A program made the position numbers and the translations under genes. The notes under the pieces are model-generated. The model saw only the letters and a program-made list of their open reading frames with translations, was not told the DNA's origin and did no database searches. Source: Nostoc sp. B(2019) (GTDB lineage Bacteria; Cyanobacteriota; Cyanobacteriia; Cyanobacteriales; Nostocaceae). Taken from it: DNA of 59,731 nucleotides. Shown here piece after piece: positions 1 to 9,413 of this stretch. The stretch's first letter is position 1. Every line of letters begins with the position of its first letter. The stretch covers positions 1 to 59,731 of the forward strand of contig NZ_WVID01000035.1 in NCBI RefSeq assembly GCF_010091925.1, in the 5' to 3' direction.

Positions 1-323
1 AATTATTGCATCTATTGCTGGAAGACAACATATTTTGGAGGCTTTATCTGTAGCCAGATTTTAGAGAATTGGTATAAGAATAACCATCTGCGTGATGATT
101 CATCCTAGTGCGGAGCAATCCCGGCAACGGACATATCCAACTTGATTTGGAATAGTTAAAGGGCAAATAATGGCAGGATGTTGAGCGTACCTAACTGGCG
201 CTGTGATGGATTCGGAAAGCGAAAAAAATGAAAAGTAAGCGCAATGGCAACACCGAGCGTGGTAGTTGTTTTGAGCGTCTAGGGTGTCTTTGATAGCACC
301 ATTGAAAGTTCGTTTATGGACTC

Positions 324-360
324 TTCAAGAATCCCCTGCCTTCTAGGCATGGGGAGTATC
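324..360 (+). mobile_element. Possible IS200/IS605 (TnpB) right-end remnant
   Basis: The stretch contains CCCCTGCCT, a short loop, and AGGCATGGGG, forming a stem with a single bulged T, followed by AGTATCAAA. Hairpins of this form (CCCC...GGGGAGTGTCAA) are typical at the right ends of cyanobacterial tnpB elements, where they belong to the element end and the omega-RNA scaffold. No tnpB reading frame survives upstream, so at most this is a solo end. Identified from memory of the motif only. Confidence 0.35.
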
Positions 361-509
361 AAATCCTCAGACTATTTATAGAAGCTATATACCTATAAAG
401 ATAGAAAAAATACTTCGGTAATCAAAGTATTATTTACCCTAATCCTGATAATTGCTGTGTTTCCTAAATTCAATTTGGTGGAGTCGTAAAAATTTTGCGG
501 CAAACTTTA

Positions 510-534
510 CCCCGGTTTGACTACGGGGTTTTTT
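510..534 (+). terminator. Rho-independent terminator, no obvious gene upstream
   Basis: CCCCG pairs with CGGGG across a nine-base loop and is followed by six T residues on the plus strand. No convincing plus-strand gene precedes it. It could end a gene lying left of the window, or a small RNA in 360-500. It also faces the 3' end of the minus-strand gene at 564. Confidence 0.65.
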
Positions 535-563
535 ATTTCCAGGGCTACGCCTACGCTAATTAA

Positions 564-1067
564 CTAAGCTTGCAACGCCTTGAAGCACTTATTCAAAACT
601 GTGTTGATGGTTTGTTTAATCTGATGATTGCGGTTCCACTTCTGGAATGCGATTTCGTACTCTTCACCCTTAGTTTGAAAAGTATTCCAGGCATCAAGTC
701 CTACTGGCAATCCGCTGAATAGCAAAATATATAACGACCAAACAAGACCTCCACTAGTGAGCAAATCGAGCAGTATCAAAAAACCATTGACAATTGTATA
801 GTTGCCGAGACGCTTCTTAAATTTTCTGATGCGGAAGGCGTCAAAGGCTTTTCGCTTTTGCACTTGCCCTTGTTGCACAACCCAGTCGCGTTCTGCCAGT
901 TTTAAAGACTCTGGGGAAATTTCCAACTCAGTTGCGATTTCCAAAAGATGCTCATAAGAAAATTCTGTGTCTTTATCATCTGCTTGACGGGCGATCGCCA
1001 ATTGCAGAATTTGCTGCACATCTTCTTGGCTATAAGAGCGGATGCTGTTAGGTTCAAACGCCGTCAT
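564..1067 (-). CDS. 2TM domain-containing protein
   Basis: A protein of 167 residues if translation starts at the ATG at 1067 (MTAFEPNS...). An in-frame upstream ATG at 1157 would add 30 residues unlike the family, and a purine-rich AGAGAAAG precedes 1067, so I prefer 1067. The N-terminal half looks like a soluble helical region (LEISPESLKLAERDW); the C-terminal half has two hydrophobic segments around NGFLILLDLLTSGGLVWSLY and is followed by a basic tail. This fits the cyanobacterial 2TM domain family, whose function is unknown. Neighbours give no clue: it stands alone before the creatininase gene. Confidence 0.75.
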   Translation of the reverse strand: MTAFEPNSIRSYSQEDVQQILQLAIARQADDKDTEFSYEHLLEIATELEISPESLKLAERDWVVQQGQVQKRKAFDAFRIRKFKKRLGNYTIVNGFLILLDLLTSGGLVWSLYILLFSGLPVGLDAWNTFQTKGEEYEIAFQKWNRNHQIKQTINTVLNKCFKALQA

Positions 1068-1319
1068 AATTCTTTCTCTTAATCTTAACTTTTGATTGAG
1101 ATTTGCTGCCCGACAGATGTTATGGAACCACGCCGCCACCAGCAGTAATATCTCCATTATCTCTACACTAGCAAATCTAGACAGTGCTGTAGGTGTGAAT
1201 TTATCGAATTACGCCTAATGTGAATGAGGGAGAGAGGGGCAGGGGTGAAGTTGCAGTAAGTCTTTCCCCTCTGCCTTCTAACGCTTGACCCTTGAACGCC
1301 AGTCGCCTCTCCTAAAAAA

Positions 1320-1430
1320 GACGCTGCGCGTAGCTTGCTTCCCCGTAGGGGTACAAGTCGGGAAACCCTTTCGGCAGTTCCTCAGGGGGGAAACCCCCAA
1401 GACCGGACTGCCTCACCACGGCGCTGGCTC
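1320..1430. repeat. Dispersed palindromic repeat cluster
   Basis: The spacer between the 2TM gene and the creatininase gene holds GC-rich short palindromes of the Nostoc type, including CGTAGCTTGCTTCCC at 1329-1343 followed by CCGTAGGGGTAC. The same 15-mer recurs exactly at 28631-28645 and with one mismatch at 12040-12054 in this window. No reading frame here looks coding. Confidence 0.6.
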
Positions 1431-1455
1431 CCCTTGACCCCCCTATCTCCTTTCA

Positions 1456-2259
1456 CTAACTGCATTGAGGCTGTCGAAAGGCATAGATATCTTGAATGAC
1501 TTGTACCCAACCATTGGCGACAGATTCGAGAATGCGATCGCCTTTTTCTTTAGTTGCGGTTGTGGCGTCTCCAATCACTCCACTTTTACTTATATCTCGC
1601 GTCACCCAAGCCACAGGTAATTTACCCTCCCAACTCAGCAAAGTACTCTGTGATTGTTCTGGTGGATACTCTGCAACAGCTTTCTCCAGCTTTACTTGTT
1701 CTGGCAAAATCGACAGCATAATACTAGTTTCTGCATCTCCAGCGTGCATTCCTAACGCTGCTTCTTTCGGAGTCAATAATTCTTTGGTGATATTAGGCAC
1801 ACGCCAAGTAAACAGCGGAAATACCAAAAAGTCATCATACATAACATGCAAATCTCGCGCTGCCATTTGCATGACTTGGGGCTGTCCGCCGTGGGAGTTC
1901 ATCAACACCAGTTTTCTAAATCCAGCACGATAGATACTTTCTCCCACTTCCATGATAATTGCCGTGAGAGTTGCTGTACTCAAGCTAATCGTGCCGGGAA
2001 AGTGTAAGTGTTCGTTAGACTTGCCATAATAAAGCGTTGGTAAGGCATAGGCGGGAATCCTAGAGTCCAGCTTTTCCATTGCTTTTCCCAGTACTCCCAC
2101 ACCAATAGCAGCATCTACAATCAATGGCAGATGAGGGCCATGTTGTTCAATTGCCCCTACTGGTTGAATGATCACCACATTTTCTTTATCTGGCATGGAC
2201 TGGATGTCAGTCCAAGTGAGGTAGGAGAAAAAGCGCTCTGGAGGAATAAAACTATGCAT
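1456..2259 (-). CDS. Creatininase family protein
   Basis: 267 residues, the usual length for the creatinine amidohydrolase/formamide hydrolase family of metal-dependent amidases. Visible family motifs are GAIEQHGPHLPL near residue 35, supplying metal-binding Glu and His, NSHGG near residue 121, and the MHAGDAETS segment near residue 171. Members act on creatinine, on formamides of riboflavin and deazaflavin synthesis, or on mycofactocin precursors. Nothing nearby says which substrate applies, so I name only the family. It is divergent from the sensor kinase gene, with a spacer of about 170 bases. Confidence 0.88.
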   Translation of the reverse strand: MHSFIPPERFFSYLTWTDIQSMPDKENVVIIQPVGAIEQHGPHLPLIVDAAIGVGVLGKAMEKLDSRIPAYALPTLYYGKSNEHLHFPGTISLSTATLTAIIMEVGESIYRAGFRKLVLMNSHGGQPQVMQMAARDLHVMYDDFLVFPLFTWRVPNITKELLTPKEAALGMHAGDAETSIMLSILPEQVKLEKAVAEYPPEQSQSTLLSWEGKLPVAWVTRDISKSGVIGDATTATKEKGDRILESVANGWVQVIQDIYAFRQPQCS

Positions 2260-2429
2260 AAGACTTGGATTACGCCATTTTTATCTTAACGGGATTGATG
2301 CAAGAAACAAGATTGTGGGCAAACTAACTTCAGCCAGGAAATTTACTTTTTGCTCACATCTTGCACTTAGCCCTGGCGACTCTTAATCGCTTAGTGCAAC
2401 ATGAGTCACCAAATTGCCCAATTGAAGCA

Positions 2430-5216
2430 ATGAACCTTTCTGGCTTGTCATATTCCAAAAAGTTACCACTGCGCCTTGTACTCATCGCCCCCTTTGTGCT
2501 CCAAATATTTACGGCTGTGGGGCTGGTGGGATATCTCTCGTTTAAAAATGGACAGAAGGCAGTCAATGATCTTGCCAATCAATTGATGAGCAAAACCGGC
2601 AGCCTAGTTGATGAACACCTTGATACTTACTTAGCAACCCCGCATCAAATTAATCAAATCAACATTGATGCCATAGAACAGGGACTACTCAACTTACAAG
2701 ACTTGCAAAGTACCGGGCGTTACTTTTGGAAACAAGCGCAGGTATTCAAAAATGTTAGCTACATTGGCTACAACCTGCAAACTTATCAAGGGGCGGGTGC
2801 AGGTCGTTGGCTAGCAGGTCAGGGGGTCGTAATTAGCGAAGATTCTGCTAAGAAAAACTACATCTACACGACCGATAGCCAAGGAAATCGCACGAAGTTG
2901 CTAGAAGTCGTAAATTATGATCCGCTAACCGATGTATGGTACGCAGAGACAGTAAAGGCAGGCAAACCCATCTGGAGTCGAATTTACGCATCAGAGGGAT
3001 TTGAAGGATATGTTACGGCTTCGGCAAACCGTCCTATCTACGACAAAACTTCTAAACTGATTGGTATCTTAGGTGTTGATTTGCTGCTGTCGAATATTAG
3101 TGATTTTCTAGCCAACTTAAAAGTTAGCCCCAGCGCTAAGATTTTTATCATGGAACGCAATGGGCTATTAATTGCTAATTCCAGTCGTCAAAAACCATTT
3201 ATGGTAAGGAATGGTAAAACGCAGCGCTTAAGCGCATTCAACAGCAACGACCTCTTAATTCAAGCAACAGCAAAGTATTTACAACAAAAATTTAGCGACT
3301 TTAACGCAATTAAAGACAGCCAAGAACTGAATTTTGAGTTCAAAGGCGATCGCGAATTTGTCCACGTTATGAATTGGCAAGACGAGTTTGGCCTGGACTG
3401 GTTAGTAGTTGTGGTTGTACCAGAAAGCGACTTCATGGCACAAATCAACGCCAATAACCAAACAACAATCCTACTGTGTTTTGGTGCATTAGGGGTGGCA
3501 ACAGTTTTGGGAATCTACACTTCTCGTTGGATTACCAAACCTATCTGGGGGTTAAGTGAAGCTAGTAAGGCGATATCTTCGATGGGCTTCGCCTACGCAT
3601 CTGGTAATCTAGACCAAGCAGTAGAAGTTTCGGATATTAAAGAACTCAGCATCCTCGCCAAATCTTTTAACCAAATGGCAGGACAGCTGCGGGAGTCTTT
3701 CACCGCCCTAGAAAAAACCAATCAAGACTTAGAAAAGCGAGTTGAAGAACGTACTGTAGAACTGAAAGCAGCAAAAGAAACTGCCGATGTTGCTAATCAA
3801 GCAAAAAGCGAATTTCTCGCAAACATGAGCCATGAACTCCGCACTCCCCTCAACGGAATTCTCGGCTACGCCCAAATTCTACAACGCGATAATACCGCTA
3901 CTCCCAAGCAAAAGAACGGACTGAGTATTATTCAGCAGTGTGGCTCTCACCTACTGACATTAATTAATGACATTTTGGATATTTCAAAAATTGAAGCTAA
4001 AAAACTCGATATTTACACCAATGATTTTAATTTAGAAAACTTTCTTCTGGGAGTAAGAGACATCTGTAGTATTAAAGCAGAGCAAAAAGAAATCAGTTTT
4101 AAATATGAAGTAATTAATCAATTACCTACTGCCATTAATACTGATGAGAAACGTTTAAGACAAGTATTAATTAATCTTTTAGGTAATGCTGTTAAGTTTA
4201 CAGAGCGCGGAGGAGTGACGTTCAAAGTAGAAGTTGTAGAAGATAGTAAAAATGAAAAATCTTCAATAGAAAATCAAAAAACAAATATCAATATTTGGAG
4301 AATTCGCTTTCAAATTGAAGATTCAGGCGTTGGGATGACTCCTGAACAATTAGAGAAAATTTTCTTGCCTTTTGAGCAAGTAGGTGATAGCAAACGTAAA
4401 TCTGAAGGTACAGGTTTGGGATTGGCAATCAGTCGCCAAATTGTGGAGATGATGGGAGGTAATATCCAAGTCGAAAGTATCCCAAATCAAGGTAGCAAGT
4501 TTTGGTTTGACTTAAATGTGCCAGAAGCTACTAATTGGATCTCAACAAAGATGTCTAGTTATAACAAAAACGTGATTTCTTACCAAGGTAGACAACAAAT
4601 AATTCTAATTGTTGATGACCGTTGGGAAAATCGCTCTGTAATTATCAATCTGCTTGAACCTGTTGGTTTTAAAGTAATTGAAGCAGAAAATGGAGAAGAG
4701 GGCTTAAAGAAGGTGCAGGAATTTCAACCAGATTTAATTATTACCGATTTAGCAATGTCTGTAATGAATGGTTTAGAAATGACGCAACATTTACGCTCTC
4801 AATCTGAATTTCAGAATCTCGTGATTATTGCGTCTTCTGCAAGTGTATTTAGCTTGAATCGTCAAGATAGCCAAGAGGCAGGTTGTAACGATTTTCTGCC
4901 AAAACCAGTGCAAAGTTCCGAATTATTTGACAAATTACAGCATTATTTAAGTTTGACATGGATTTATGAAGCAGAAAATAAATTATTAGAAAGTATTGTC
5001 TCTTTGGAAGAAATGATATTTCCACCTTCAGAACAACTTATCAATTTGTATAAAGCTGCTAAAACTGGTTACATTCAAGATATTCAAGAAGAAGCAAACT
5101 ATATTATTAATAATCTAAACCCGAAATACACAGCTTTTGCTCAGAAAATATTAGATTTAGCAGAAGATTTTGATGATGAAGCAATTGTTAATTTAATAAA
5201 AAATAAACTTACCTAA
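2430..5216 (+). CDS. Hybrid sensor histidine kinase (dCache-HAMP-HisKA-HATPase-REC)
   Basis: About 928 residues from the ATG at 2430 ([11 protein letters not shown]); a TTG at 2361 in the same frame would add 23 unlikely residues. Order: transmembrane segment near residues 14-34, large periplasmic sensor of double-Cache type, second transmembrane segment near 346-368, HAMP, coiled linker, HisKA with [13 protein letters not shown], then HATPase with [16 protein letters not shown] and [10 protein letters not shown] receiver follows ([10 protein letters not shown], acceptor Asp in IITDLAMS, Lys in PKPV), then an 80-90-residue helical tail. The HAMP carries a small insertion encoded by a dispersed repeat. 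The next gene starts 9 bases downstream and encodes a REC-kinase protein, so the two probably form one phosphorelay. The ligand is unknown. Confidence 0.92.
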   Translation: MNLSGLSYSKKLPLRLVLIAPFVLQIFTAVGLVGYLSFKNGQKAVNDLANQLMSKTGSLVDEHLDTYLATPHQINQINIDAIEQGLLNLQDLQSTGRYFWKQAQVFKNVSYIGYNLQTYQGAGAGRWLAGQGVVISEDSAKKNYIYTTDSQGNRTKLLEVVNYDPLTDVWYAETVKAGKPIWSRIYASEGFEGYVTASANRPIYDKTSKLIGILGVDLLLSNISDFLANLKVSPSAKIFIMERNGLLIANSSRQKPFMVRNGKTQRLSAFNSNDLLIQATAKYLQQKFSDFNAIKDSQELNFEFKGDREFVHVMNWQDEFGLDWLVVVVVPESDFMAQINANNQTTILLCFGALGVATVLGIYTSRWITKPIWGLSEASKAISSMGFAYASGNLDQAVEVSDIKELSILAKSFNQMAGQLRESFTALEKTNQDLEKRVEERTVELKAAKETADVANQAKSEFLANMSHELRTPLNGILGYAQILQRDNTATPKQKNGLSIIQQCGSHLLTLINDILDISKIEAKKLDIYTNDFNLENFLLGVRDICSIKAEQKEISFKYEVINQLPTAINTDEKRLRQVLINLLGNAVKFTERGGVTFKVEVVEDSKNEKSSIENQKTNINIWRIRFQIEDSGVGMTPEQLEKIFLPFEQVGDSKRKSEGTGLGLAISRQIVEMMGGNIQVESIPNQGSKFWFDLNVPEATNWISTKMSSYNKNVISYQGRQQIILIVDDRWENRSVIINLLEPVGFKVIEAENGEEGLKKVQEFQPDLIITDLAMSVMNGLEMTQHLRSQSEFQNLVIIASSASVFSLNRQDSQEAGCNDFLPKPVQSSELFDKLQHYLSLTWIYEAENKLLESIVSLEEMIFPPSEQLINLYKAAKTGYIQDIQEEANYIINNLNPKYTAFAQKILDLAEDFDDEAIVNLIKNKLT
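3579..3599. repeat. Dispersed short repeat inside the HAMP coding region
   Basis: GATGGGCTTCGCCTACGC within the kinase gene resembles a short repeat found throughout Nostoc spacers. A 15-base version with one mismatch lies in the spacer at 542-556. In the protein it adds roughly SMGFAYA between the usual HAMP segments ...EASKAIS and SGNLDQAVE. Confidence 0.5.
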
Positions 5217-5224
5217 AATTACCA

Positions 5225-6529
5225 ATGATTAATTATCAAAAAGATTTAATTTTGATTGTTGACGATATTCCAAATAACCTTAAGGTTTTATTTGATATTT
5301 TAAACAATTCTGGCTTTAAAGTCTCTATTGCCAAGAATGGTGAAAGTGCATTAGAAAAAGCGCAAGAGACATTACCAAACTTAATTTTATTAGATGTGAT
5401 GATGCCAGGAATCGATGGGTTTGAAACTTGCCATCGTCTAAAAAATAACCAAAAAACTAAGGATATTCCAGTAATTTTTATGACTGCGATTTCTGAAACT
5501 GTAGAAAAAGTAAAGGGATTACATTTGGGTGCGGTGGACTATATTACTAAGCCTATTGAATATGAAGAGGTTTTAGCCCGGATCAATGTCCACTTAGAAC
5601 TGCGGAGAATGCAATTGAAGTTAGTACAAGAAGAAAAAATGTCTTCATTGGGACAATTGGTAGCAGGGATTGCTCATGAAATTAACAATCCCGTAAATTT
5701 TATTTATGGGAACTTAATTCATGCTCAAAACTATATTGAAAACTTATTACAATTACTGAAATTATACGAAGTTAATACGTTAGATACTAGTCAAACAATT
5801 CAAGATTTCTCAAAGCTAATTGAACTTGATTATCTCAAAGAAGATCTTCCCAAACTTTTATCCTCAATGAGGGTGGGATCTGAGCGGATTCAAGAAATTG
5901 TGCGATCGCTCCGAATTTTCTCACGATTGGATGAAGCGGAAATCAAAGAAGTTGACTTGCATTTAGGCATCGATAGTACTCTAATGATTTTGCATAGTCG
6001 CCTAAGAGCTACACACGAACGTCCAGCTATCGAAGTGATTAAGGAGTACGGTGAATTAGTATCCATAGAGTGCTATGCAGGACAACTCAATCAAGTGTTT
6101 ATGAATATCTTATCTAATGCTATTGATGCAATTGATGAGAAGATTAATAATTTGCCAGTGTTGAAATTAGATAAATCAGGGGGAGATAAATTGATGTCCT
6201 CGTCTTTATCTACTCAACTCTCAACTCCAGACCTTATATTATCTAAATTTGAAATAAAATTTACACCTCAAATTAAAATTTGTACAAAACTAACTGAAGA
6301 TAAAAAACTTATATTAATTCAAATTACTGATAATGGGATAGGAATGACCCGGGAAATCCAACAGCGGATATTTGAACAATTTTTTACCACTAAAGACGTG
6401 GGTAAAGGTACTGGTTTAGGATTAGCGATCGCTCATCAAATTATTGTGGAAAAGCATAGAGGAACCTTGGAAGTAAAGTCAGTTCCAGGACATGGCTCAC
6501 AGTTTACAATTACCATTCCAATTTATTAG
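5225..6529 (+). CDS. Response regulator-histidine kinase fusion
   Basis: 434 residues. An N-terminal receiver (about 6-125) has the acidic pair in LIVDD, the acceptor Asp in ILLDVMMPG and the Lys in ITKPIE. A coiled linker leads into HisKA with GIAHEINNPVNFI, then HATPase with NILSNAIDAID, DNGIGMT and [10 protein letters not shown]. This REC-first arrangement is common in Nostocales, usually directly after a hybrid kinase as here. It would take phosphate at its receiver from the upstream kinase and control its own transmitter. No output DNA-binding domain is present, so the final target lies elsewhere. It lacks transmembrane segments and is probably cytoplasmic. Confidence 0.92.
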   Translation: MINYQKDLILIVDDIPNNLKVLFDILNNSGFKVSIAKNGESALEKAQETLPNLILLDVMMPGIDGFETCHRLKNNQKTKDIPVIFMTAISETVEKVKGLHLGAVDYITKPIEYEEVLARINVHLELRRMQLKLVQEEKMSSLGQLVAGIAHEINNPVNFIYGNLIHAQNYIENLLQLLKLYEVNTLDTSQTIQDFSKLIELDYLKEDLPKLLSSMRVGSERIQEIVRSLRIFSRLDEAEIKEVDLHLGIDSTLMILHSRLRATHERPAIEVIKEYGELVSIECYAGQLNQVFMNILSNAIDAIDEKINNLPVLKLDKSGGDKLMSSSLSTQLSTPDLILSKFEIKFTPQIKICTKLTEDKKLILIQITDNGIGMTREIQQRIFEQFFTTKDVGKGTGLGLAIAHQIIVEKHRGTLEVKSVPGHGSQFTITIPIY

Positions 6530-6680
6530 GATTAGAAGTCAGGAACTCTTAAGATACTTGTGCAGCGTAAATTGCGATCGCTTGCAATTCCCCAGATGAA
6601 GACTCTCAGCATATCCAGTCTGATCCAGATGCAGCAGGGGATAATAACAATATAAGCGGCACTAATAAGGACGTAAGCCA

Positions 6681-7397
6681 ATGGCTGAAGAAAATGGATC
6701 GATTCGCACCCTATCAGTTGATATTGGCGGTAGTGGTGTCAAAGCCATAGTTTTGGATATTGCAGGAACTCCCTTGACCGAAAGAGTACGTTTAGAAACG
6801 CCCCAACCTGCTACACCCGAAGTTGTGATTAATGCAATTATCGTGTTAGCAGCTACTCAAGGAGAATTTCATCGCGTTTCGGTAGGTTTTCCTGGCGTAG
6901 TGCGGTGTGGCATCACGGAAACAGCGGTAAACTTACATCCAGATTGGATCGGGTTTGACTTGGAAACAGCATTGTCCAATCACTTACATAAGCCTGTGCG
7001 AGTGATTAATGATGCAGATATGCAAGGGTATGGGGCGATCGCAGGTAAAGGCGTAGAGTTGGTAGTTACTCTAGGTACAGGGTTCGGTTCGGCTTTATTT
7101 GTGGATGGTAAACTAGTGCCGAATATGGAAATGGGTCATCATCAGTTTCGCAAAGGAGAGACTTATGAGCAACAACTAGGGCGTGCAGAGTTAGAAAAAA
7201 TTGGTGAGAAAAGATGGAACAGGCGTTTAGAAAAAGCGATCGCATCTTTGCAACATCTATTCAATTATGATTACCTTTACATCGGCGGTGGTGAAGCTGT
7301 GAGGGTAAATATTCAATTGCCGTTAAATGTGAAACTCATCCCCAATATCACTGGTTTATTGGGCGGTATTGCTTTGTGGCGAGAAGAGAAAAAATGA
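6681..7397 (+). CDS. ppgK: Polyphosphate glucokinase (ROK family)
   Basis: 238 residues. It phosphorylates glucose using inorganic polyphosphate, and often ATP, feeding sugar into glycolysis and the pentose phosphate route. Visible motifs: phosphate loop LSVDIGGSGVKA near the N-terminus, VINDADMQG with the catalytic Asp near residue 113, LGTGFGSALF, and the signature NMEMGHHQFRKGETYEQQLG typical of polyphosphate glucokinases. LYIGGGEA near the C-terminus completes the fold. AAGGA lies about nine bases before the ATG. It is co-directional with the SDR gene downstream, but the 190-base spacer is pyrimidine-rich and repeat-like. Confidence 0.88.
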   Translation: MAEENGSIRTLSVDIGGSGVKAIVLDIAGTPLTERVRLETPQPATPEVVINAIIVLAATQGEFHRVSVGFPGVVRCGITETAVNLHPDWIGFDLETALSNHLHKPVRVINDADMQGYGAIAGKGVELVVTLGTGFGSALFVDGKLVPNMEMGHHQFRKGETYEQQLGRAELEKIGEKRWNRRLEKAIASLQHLFNYDYLYIGGGEAVRVNIQLPLNVKLIPNITGLLGGIALWREEKK

Positions 7398-7588
7398 AAG
7401 GGGTCAAGAGTCAAGGGTCAAGAGTCTTTTATTTATTCTCCCTTGCCCCTCTGCCCCCCTGCTCCCCTGCTCCTCCGCCCCCACTTCCCCACTCCACAGA
7501 CATCTCTACCTTGTGCGTAAGTCTAACGAGGGATGTATCTACCCTTAATCAAACTTTACATATAAGGAGAGGGTAAGGGTGATTAACC

Positions 7589-8605
7589 ATGCAATTGAAG
7601 CCAATTAGTCAGCAAGTGGTAGCCGTAGTTGGAGCTTCCAGCGGAATCGGAAGGGACACAGCAGTAAAGTTTGCCCAACGCGGTGCAAAGGTAGTAGTTG
7701 CAGCACGCAGCGAATCAGGGTTGAAGTCCTTAGTAGAAGAAATCCGGGGCTTTGGCGGTGATGCAATGTATGTTGTCGCTGATGTCAGTGACTTTCAGCA
7801 AGTAAAAGCGATCGCAGACAAAGCCGTAGCCCAATATGGACGACTAGATACTTGGGTTCATACTGCGGCTACGGGTATACTTGCGCCTTTCGAGAAAATC
7901 ACACCGGAGGAGTTTCAACGAGTTGTTGATGTAACTTTGATGGGACAGGTGTATGGTGCAATGGCAGCACTACCTTATCTCAAACAAGAGGGACGCGGGG
8001 CGTTAATTCATATTTCCTCAATGGAGGGTAGGCGCAGTCTGCCATTGCAAAGTCCTTATTCTACTGCCAAGCATGGTTTAGAAGGTTTCTTAGAAGCATT
8101 GCGCGTCGAGTTACAACACGAAAAGTGGCCTATCAGCGTCACCTCAATATTGCCTTCAGTGATTAATACACCTTTCTACAATAAAGTTCGTACTAAGCTA
8201 GGGGTGAAACCGACAGGGATACCACCGTATTACGATCCTAGTCTAGTTGCCGATGCCATTCTCTACGTTGCCGAACACCCCACACGCGATTTTATCGTCG
8301 GGGATGTAGGCAGAGTGTTAGATGTGCTACAACGCGTTTCACCGTCTTTAGTGGATTCAGTGCTAGCGGCGATCGGCTTTGCAGGACAGCGTACTAATGA
8401 GCCGAAATCAGAGGATGCGCCAGACAATGTTTTTGAACCGATAAACGGCTATGATCGCGTTGAGGGAGACTTTAAAAACCTGACAATACCAAGCTTTTCA
8501 GATTGGTGGGATATGAATCCAACCTTGAAGTGGGGAGCGATCGGTTTAGCGGCGTTGGGGATAGCTGCGTTTCTCGGTGGGTGGCATGACGGCAAGGATG
8601 TTTGA
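7589..8605 (+). CDS. SDR family oxidoreductase with C-terminal membrane anchor
   Basis: 338 residues. The Rossmann core (about 8-250) shows the nucleotide loop GASSGIG, a variant NAG motif (HTAAT), the catalytic Ser in HISSMEG and the YxxxK pair in YSTAK. The C-terminal extension ends in a hydrophobic helix (WGAIGLAALGIAAFLGGW) that could tether it to a membrane. This long SDR form is common in cyanobacteria, and its substrate is not deducible. A strong AAGGAGAGGG lies upstream, at slightly long spacing from the ATG. Confidence 0.85.
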   Translation: MQLKPISQQVVAVVGASSGIGRDTAVKFAQRGAKVVVAARSESGLKSLVEEIRGFGGDAMYVVADVSDFQQVKAIADKAVAQYGRLDTWVHTAATGILAPFEKITPEEFQRVVDVTLMGQVYGAMAALPYLKQEGRGALIHISSMEGRRSLPLQSPYSTAKHGLEGFLEALRVELQHEKWPISVTSILPSVINTPFYNKVRTKLGVKPTGIPPYYDPSLVADAILYVAEHPTRDFIVGDVGRVLDVLQRVSPSLVDSVLAAIGFAGQRTNEPKSEDAPDNVFEPINGYDRVEGDFKNLTIPSFSDWWDMNPTLKWGAIGLAALGIAAFLGGWHDGKDV

Positions 8606-9098
8606 TGCAGCAACGCGTGGTAGAGACAAGAGTAGGTGTAATTGTTCTCTATTCGCCTTAGTAATTAGTTAACCGAGTTAAATTTTGGCGTTGCTGAATT
8701 TAAATATGAAATTCCGAAATCGAGTGTTGAAAACTCTTATCTTTGCGTCTTTGCGCCTTTGCGTGAGACTAAATCCATACTCTTAATCAGCAATGCCTAA
8801 ATTTTAATTTACCCATCGTCGAGTATTTTTGTCTCGTGAGCGAGTATCAAAGACTCGTCGCCGAGTATTTTTGTCTCGTGAGCGAGTATCAAAGACTCAT
8901 CATCGAGTATTTTTGTCTCGTGAGCGAGTATCAAAGACTCATCATCGAGTATTTTTGTCTTGTGAGCATAAAAAATTACTACACTAATGTCTATTTAAAA
9001 AGCCTGCAAACATTAGACTTTATAACTTTTGATTGATGAGGTTGCTAGCTAATTAGACGAAAATTTTGCTGTAATTTAAAAAATATCAAGGAAGAAAC
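8606..9098. other. Spacer with tandem array, no other gene
   Basis: Apart from the 42-bp array at 8820-8967 there is an A/T-rich stretch and a GCGTCTTTGCGCCTTTGCG fragment of a common Nostoc spacer repeat. A 66-codon frame through the array is a by-product of its period being a multiple of three and has no credible protein features. Confidence 0.6.
8820..8967. repeat. 42-bp tandem repeat array (about 3.5 copies)
   Basis: The element CGAGTATTTTTGTCTCG starts at 8820, 8862, 8904 and 8946, exactly 42 bases apart, with one change in the last copy. It alternates with CGAGTATCAAAGACTCG, so each 42-bp unit consists of two related 21-bp halves. Each half can fold as CGAG, a nine-base loop and CTCG. 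The array lies about 130 bases before the double-glycine peptide gene. Confidence 0.9.
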
Positions 9099-9260
9099 AT
9101 GGCTAGGATCAAAATGACTAACTTGCAACTTTTGAATAAAGTTGAAGAACAAGAACTATCTAATGCAGAACTTACAGCAGTCATTGGAGGAATTCAATTT
9201 CAGCTTCTAGGTAATAACTATGTAGATGCAACATTTGGGGGTTTTAGATTGACGCTTTAA
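9099..9260 (+). CDS. Small peptide with double-glycine (bacteriocin-type) leader
   Basis: A 53-codon gene with a good ribosome site (AAGGAAG, six to seven bases before the ATG). The N-terminal half reads as a leader ending in LSNAELTAVIGG at residues 20-31. This matches the LSxxELxxVxGG leader of double-glycine peptides, which are cleaved after GG by C39-peptidase ABC exporters. The predicted core of 22 residues is hydrophobic, contains GG again at 47-48 and has no Cys, so it is not a lanthipeptide with thioether rings. No modification enzyme or C39 exporter lies in this window. It could be a bacteriocin, a signal peptide or an orphan precursor. Confidence 0.7.
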   Translation: MARIKMTNLQLLNKVEEQELSNAELTAVIGGIQFQLLGNNYVDATFGGFRLTL

Positions 9261-9413
9261 ATTTGACAGCGTGCTTGTGTTTGCGAACACTATAATCGTT
9301 AATCTGAAATTTTTTTATCTGCAACCTGACCACCAAAATAATAAAACTTATCGTTCTTCTGTCCTGCCTGAAACGGATAAATAGTAATACAAAATTAAAT
9401 GCCTCACAGCTTA

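Larger units (their letters stand above)
1..563. other. Left-edge region without a supported gene
   Basis: No convincing gene lies here. The first 64 bases can be read in one frame as the last 20 codons of a plus-strand gene ending at a TAG at 62-64, but that is too short to identify and may be chance. The stretch also holds a hairpin at about 328-352 resembling the right end of IS200/IS605 elements, and a hairpin plus T-tract at 510-534. A short dispersed repeat (GGGCTACGCCTACGC) lies at 542-556, beside the 3' end of the first minus-strand gene. Confidence 0.5.

Noticed and set aside
7376-7576. 66-codon frame after the polyphosphate glucokinase gene
   Set aside because: It overlaps the end of ppgK and is made of a pyrimidine-rich spacer giving Pro/Leu runs.
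8836-9036. 66-codon frame through the first tandem array
   Set aside because: It exists because the 42-bp period is a multiple of three; outside the repeats it has no protein-like features and no good ribosome site.
9290-9385. Short minus-strand frame reading PFQAGQKNDKFYYFGG in the spacer before rtcA
   Set aside because: It looks somewhat protein-like but has no start codon, only about 30 codons and no identifiable family.
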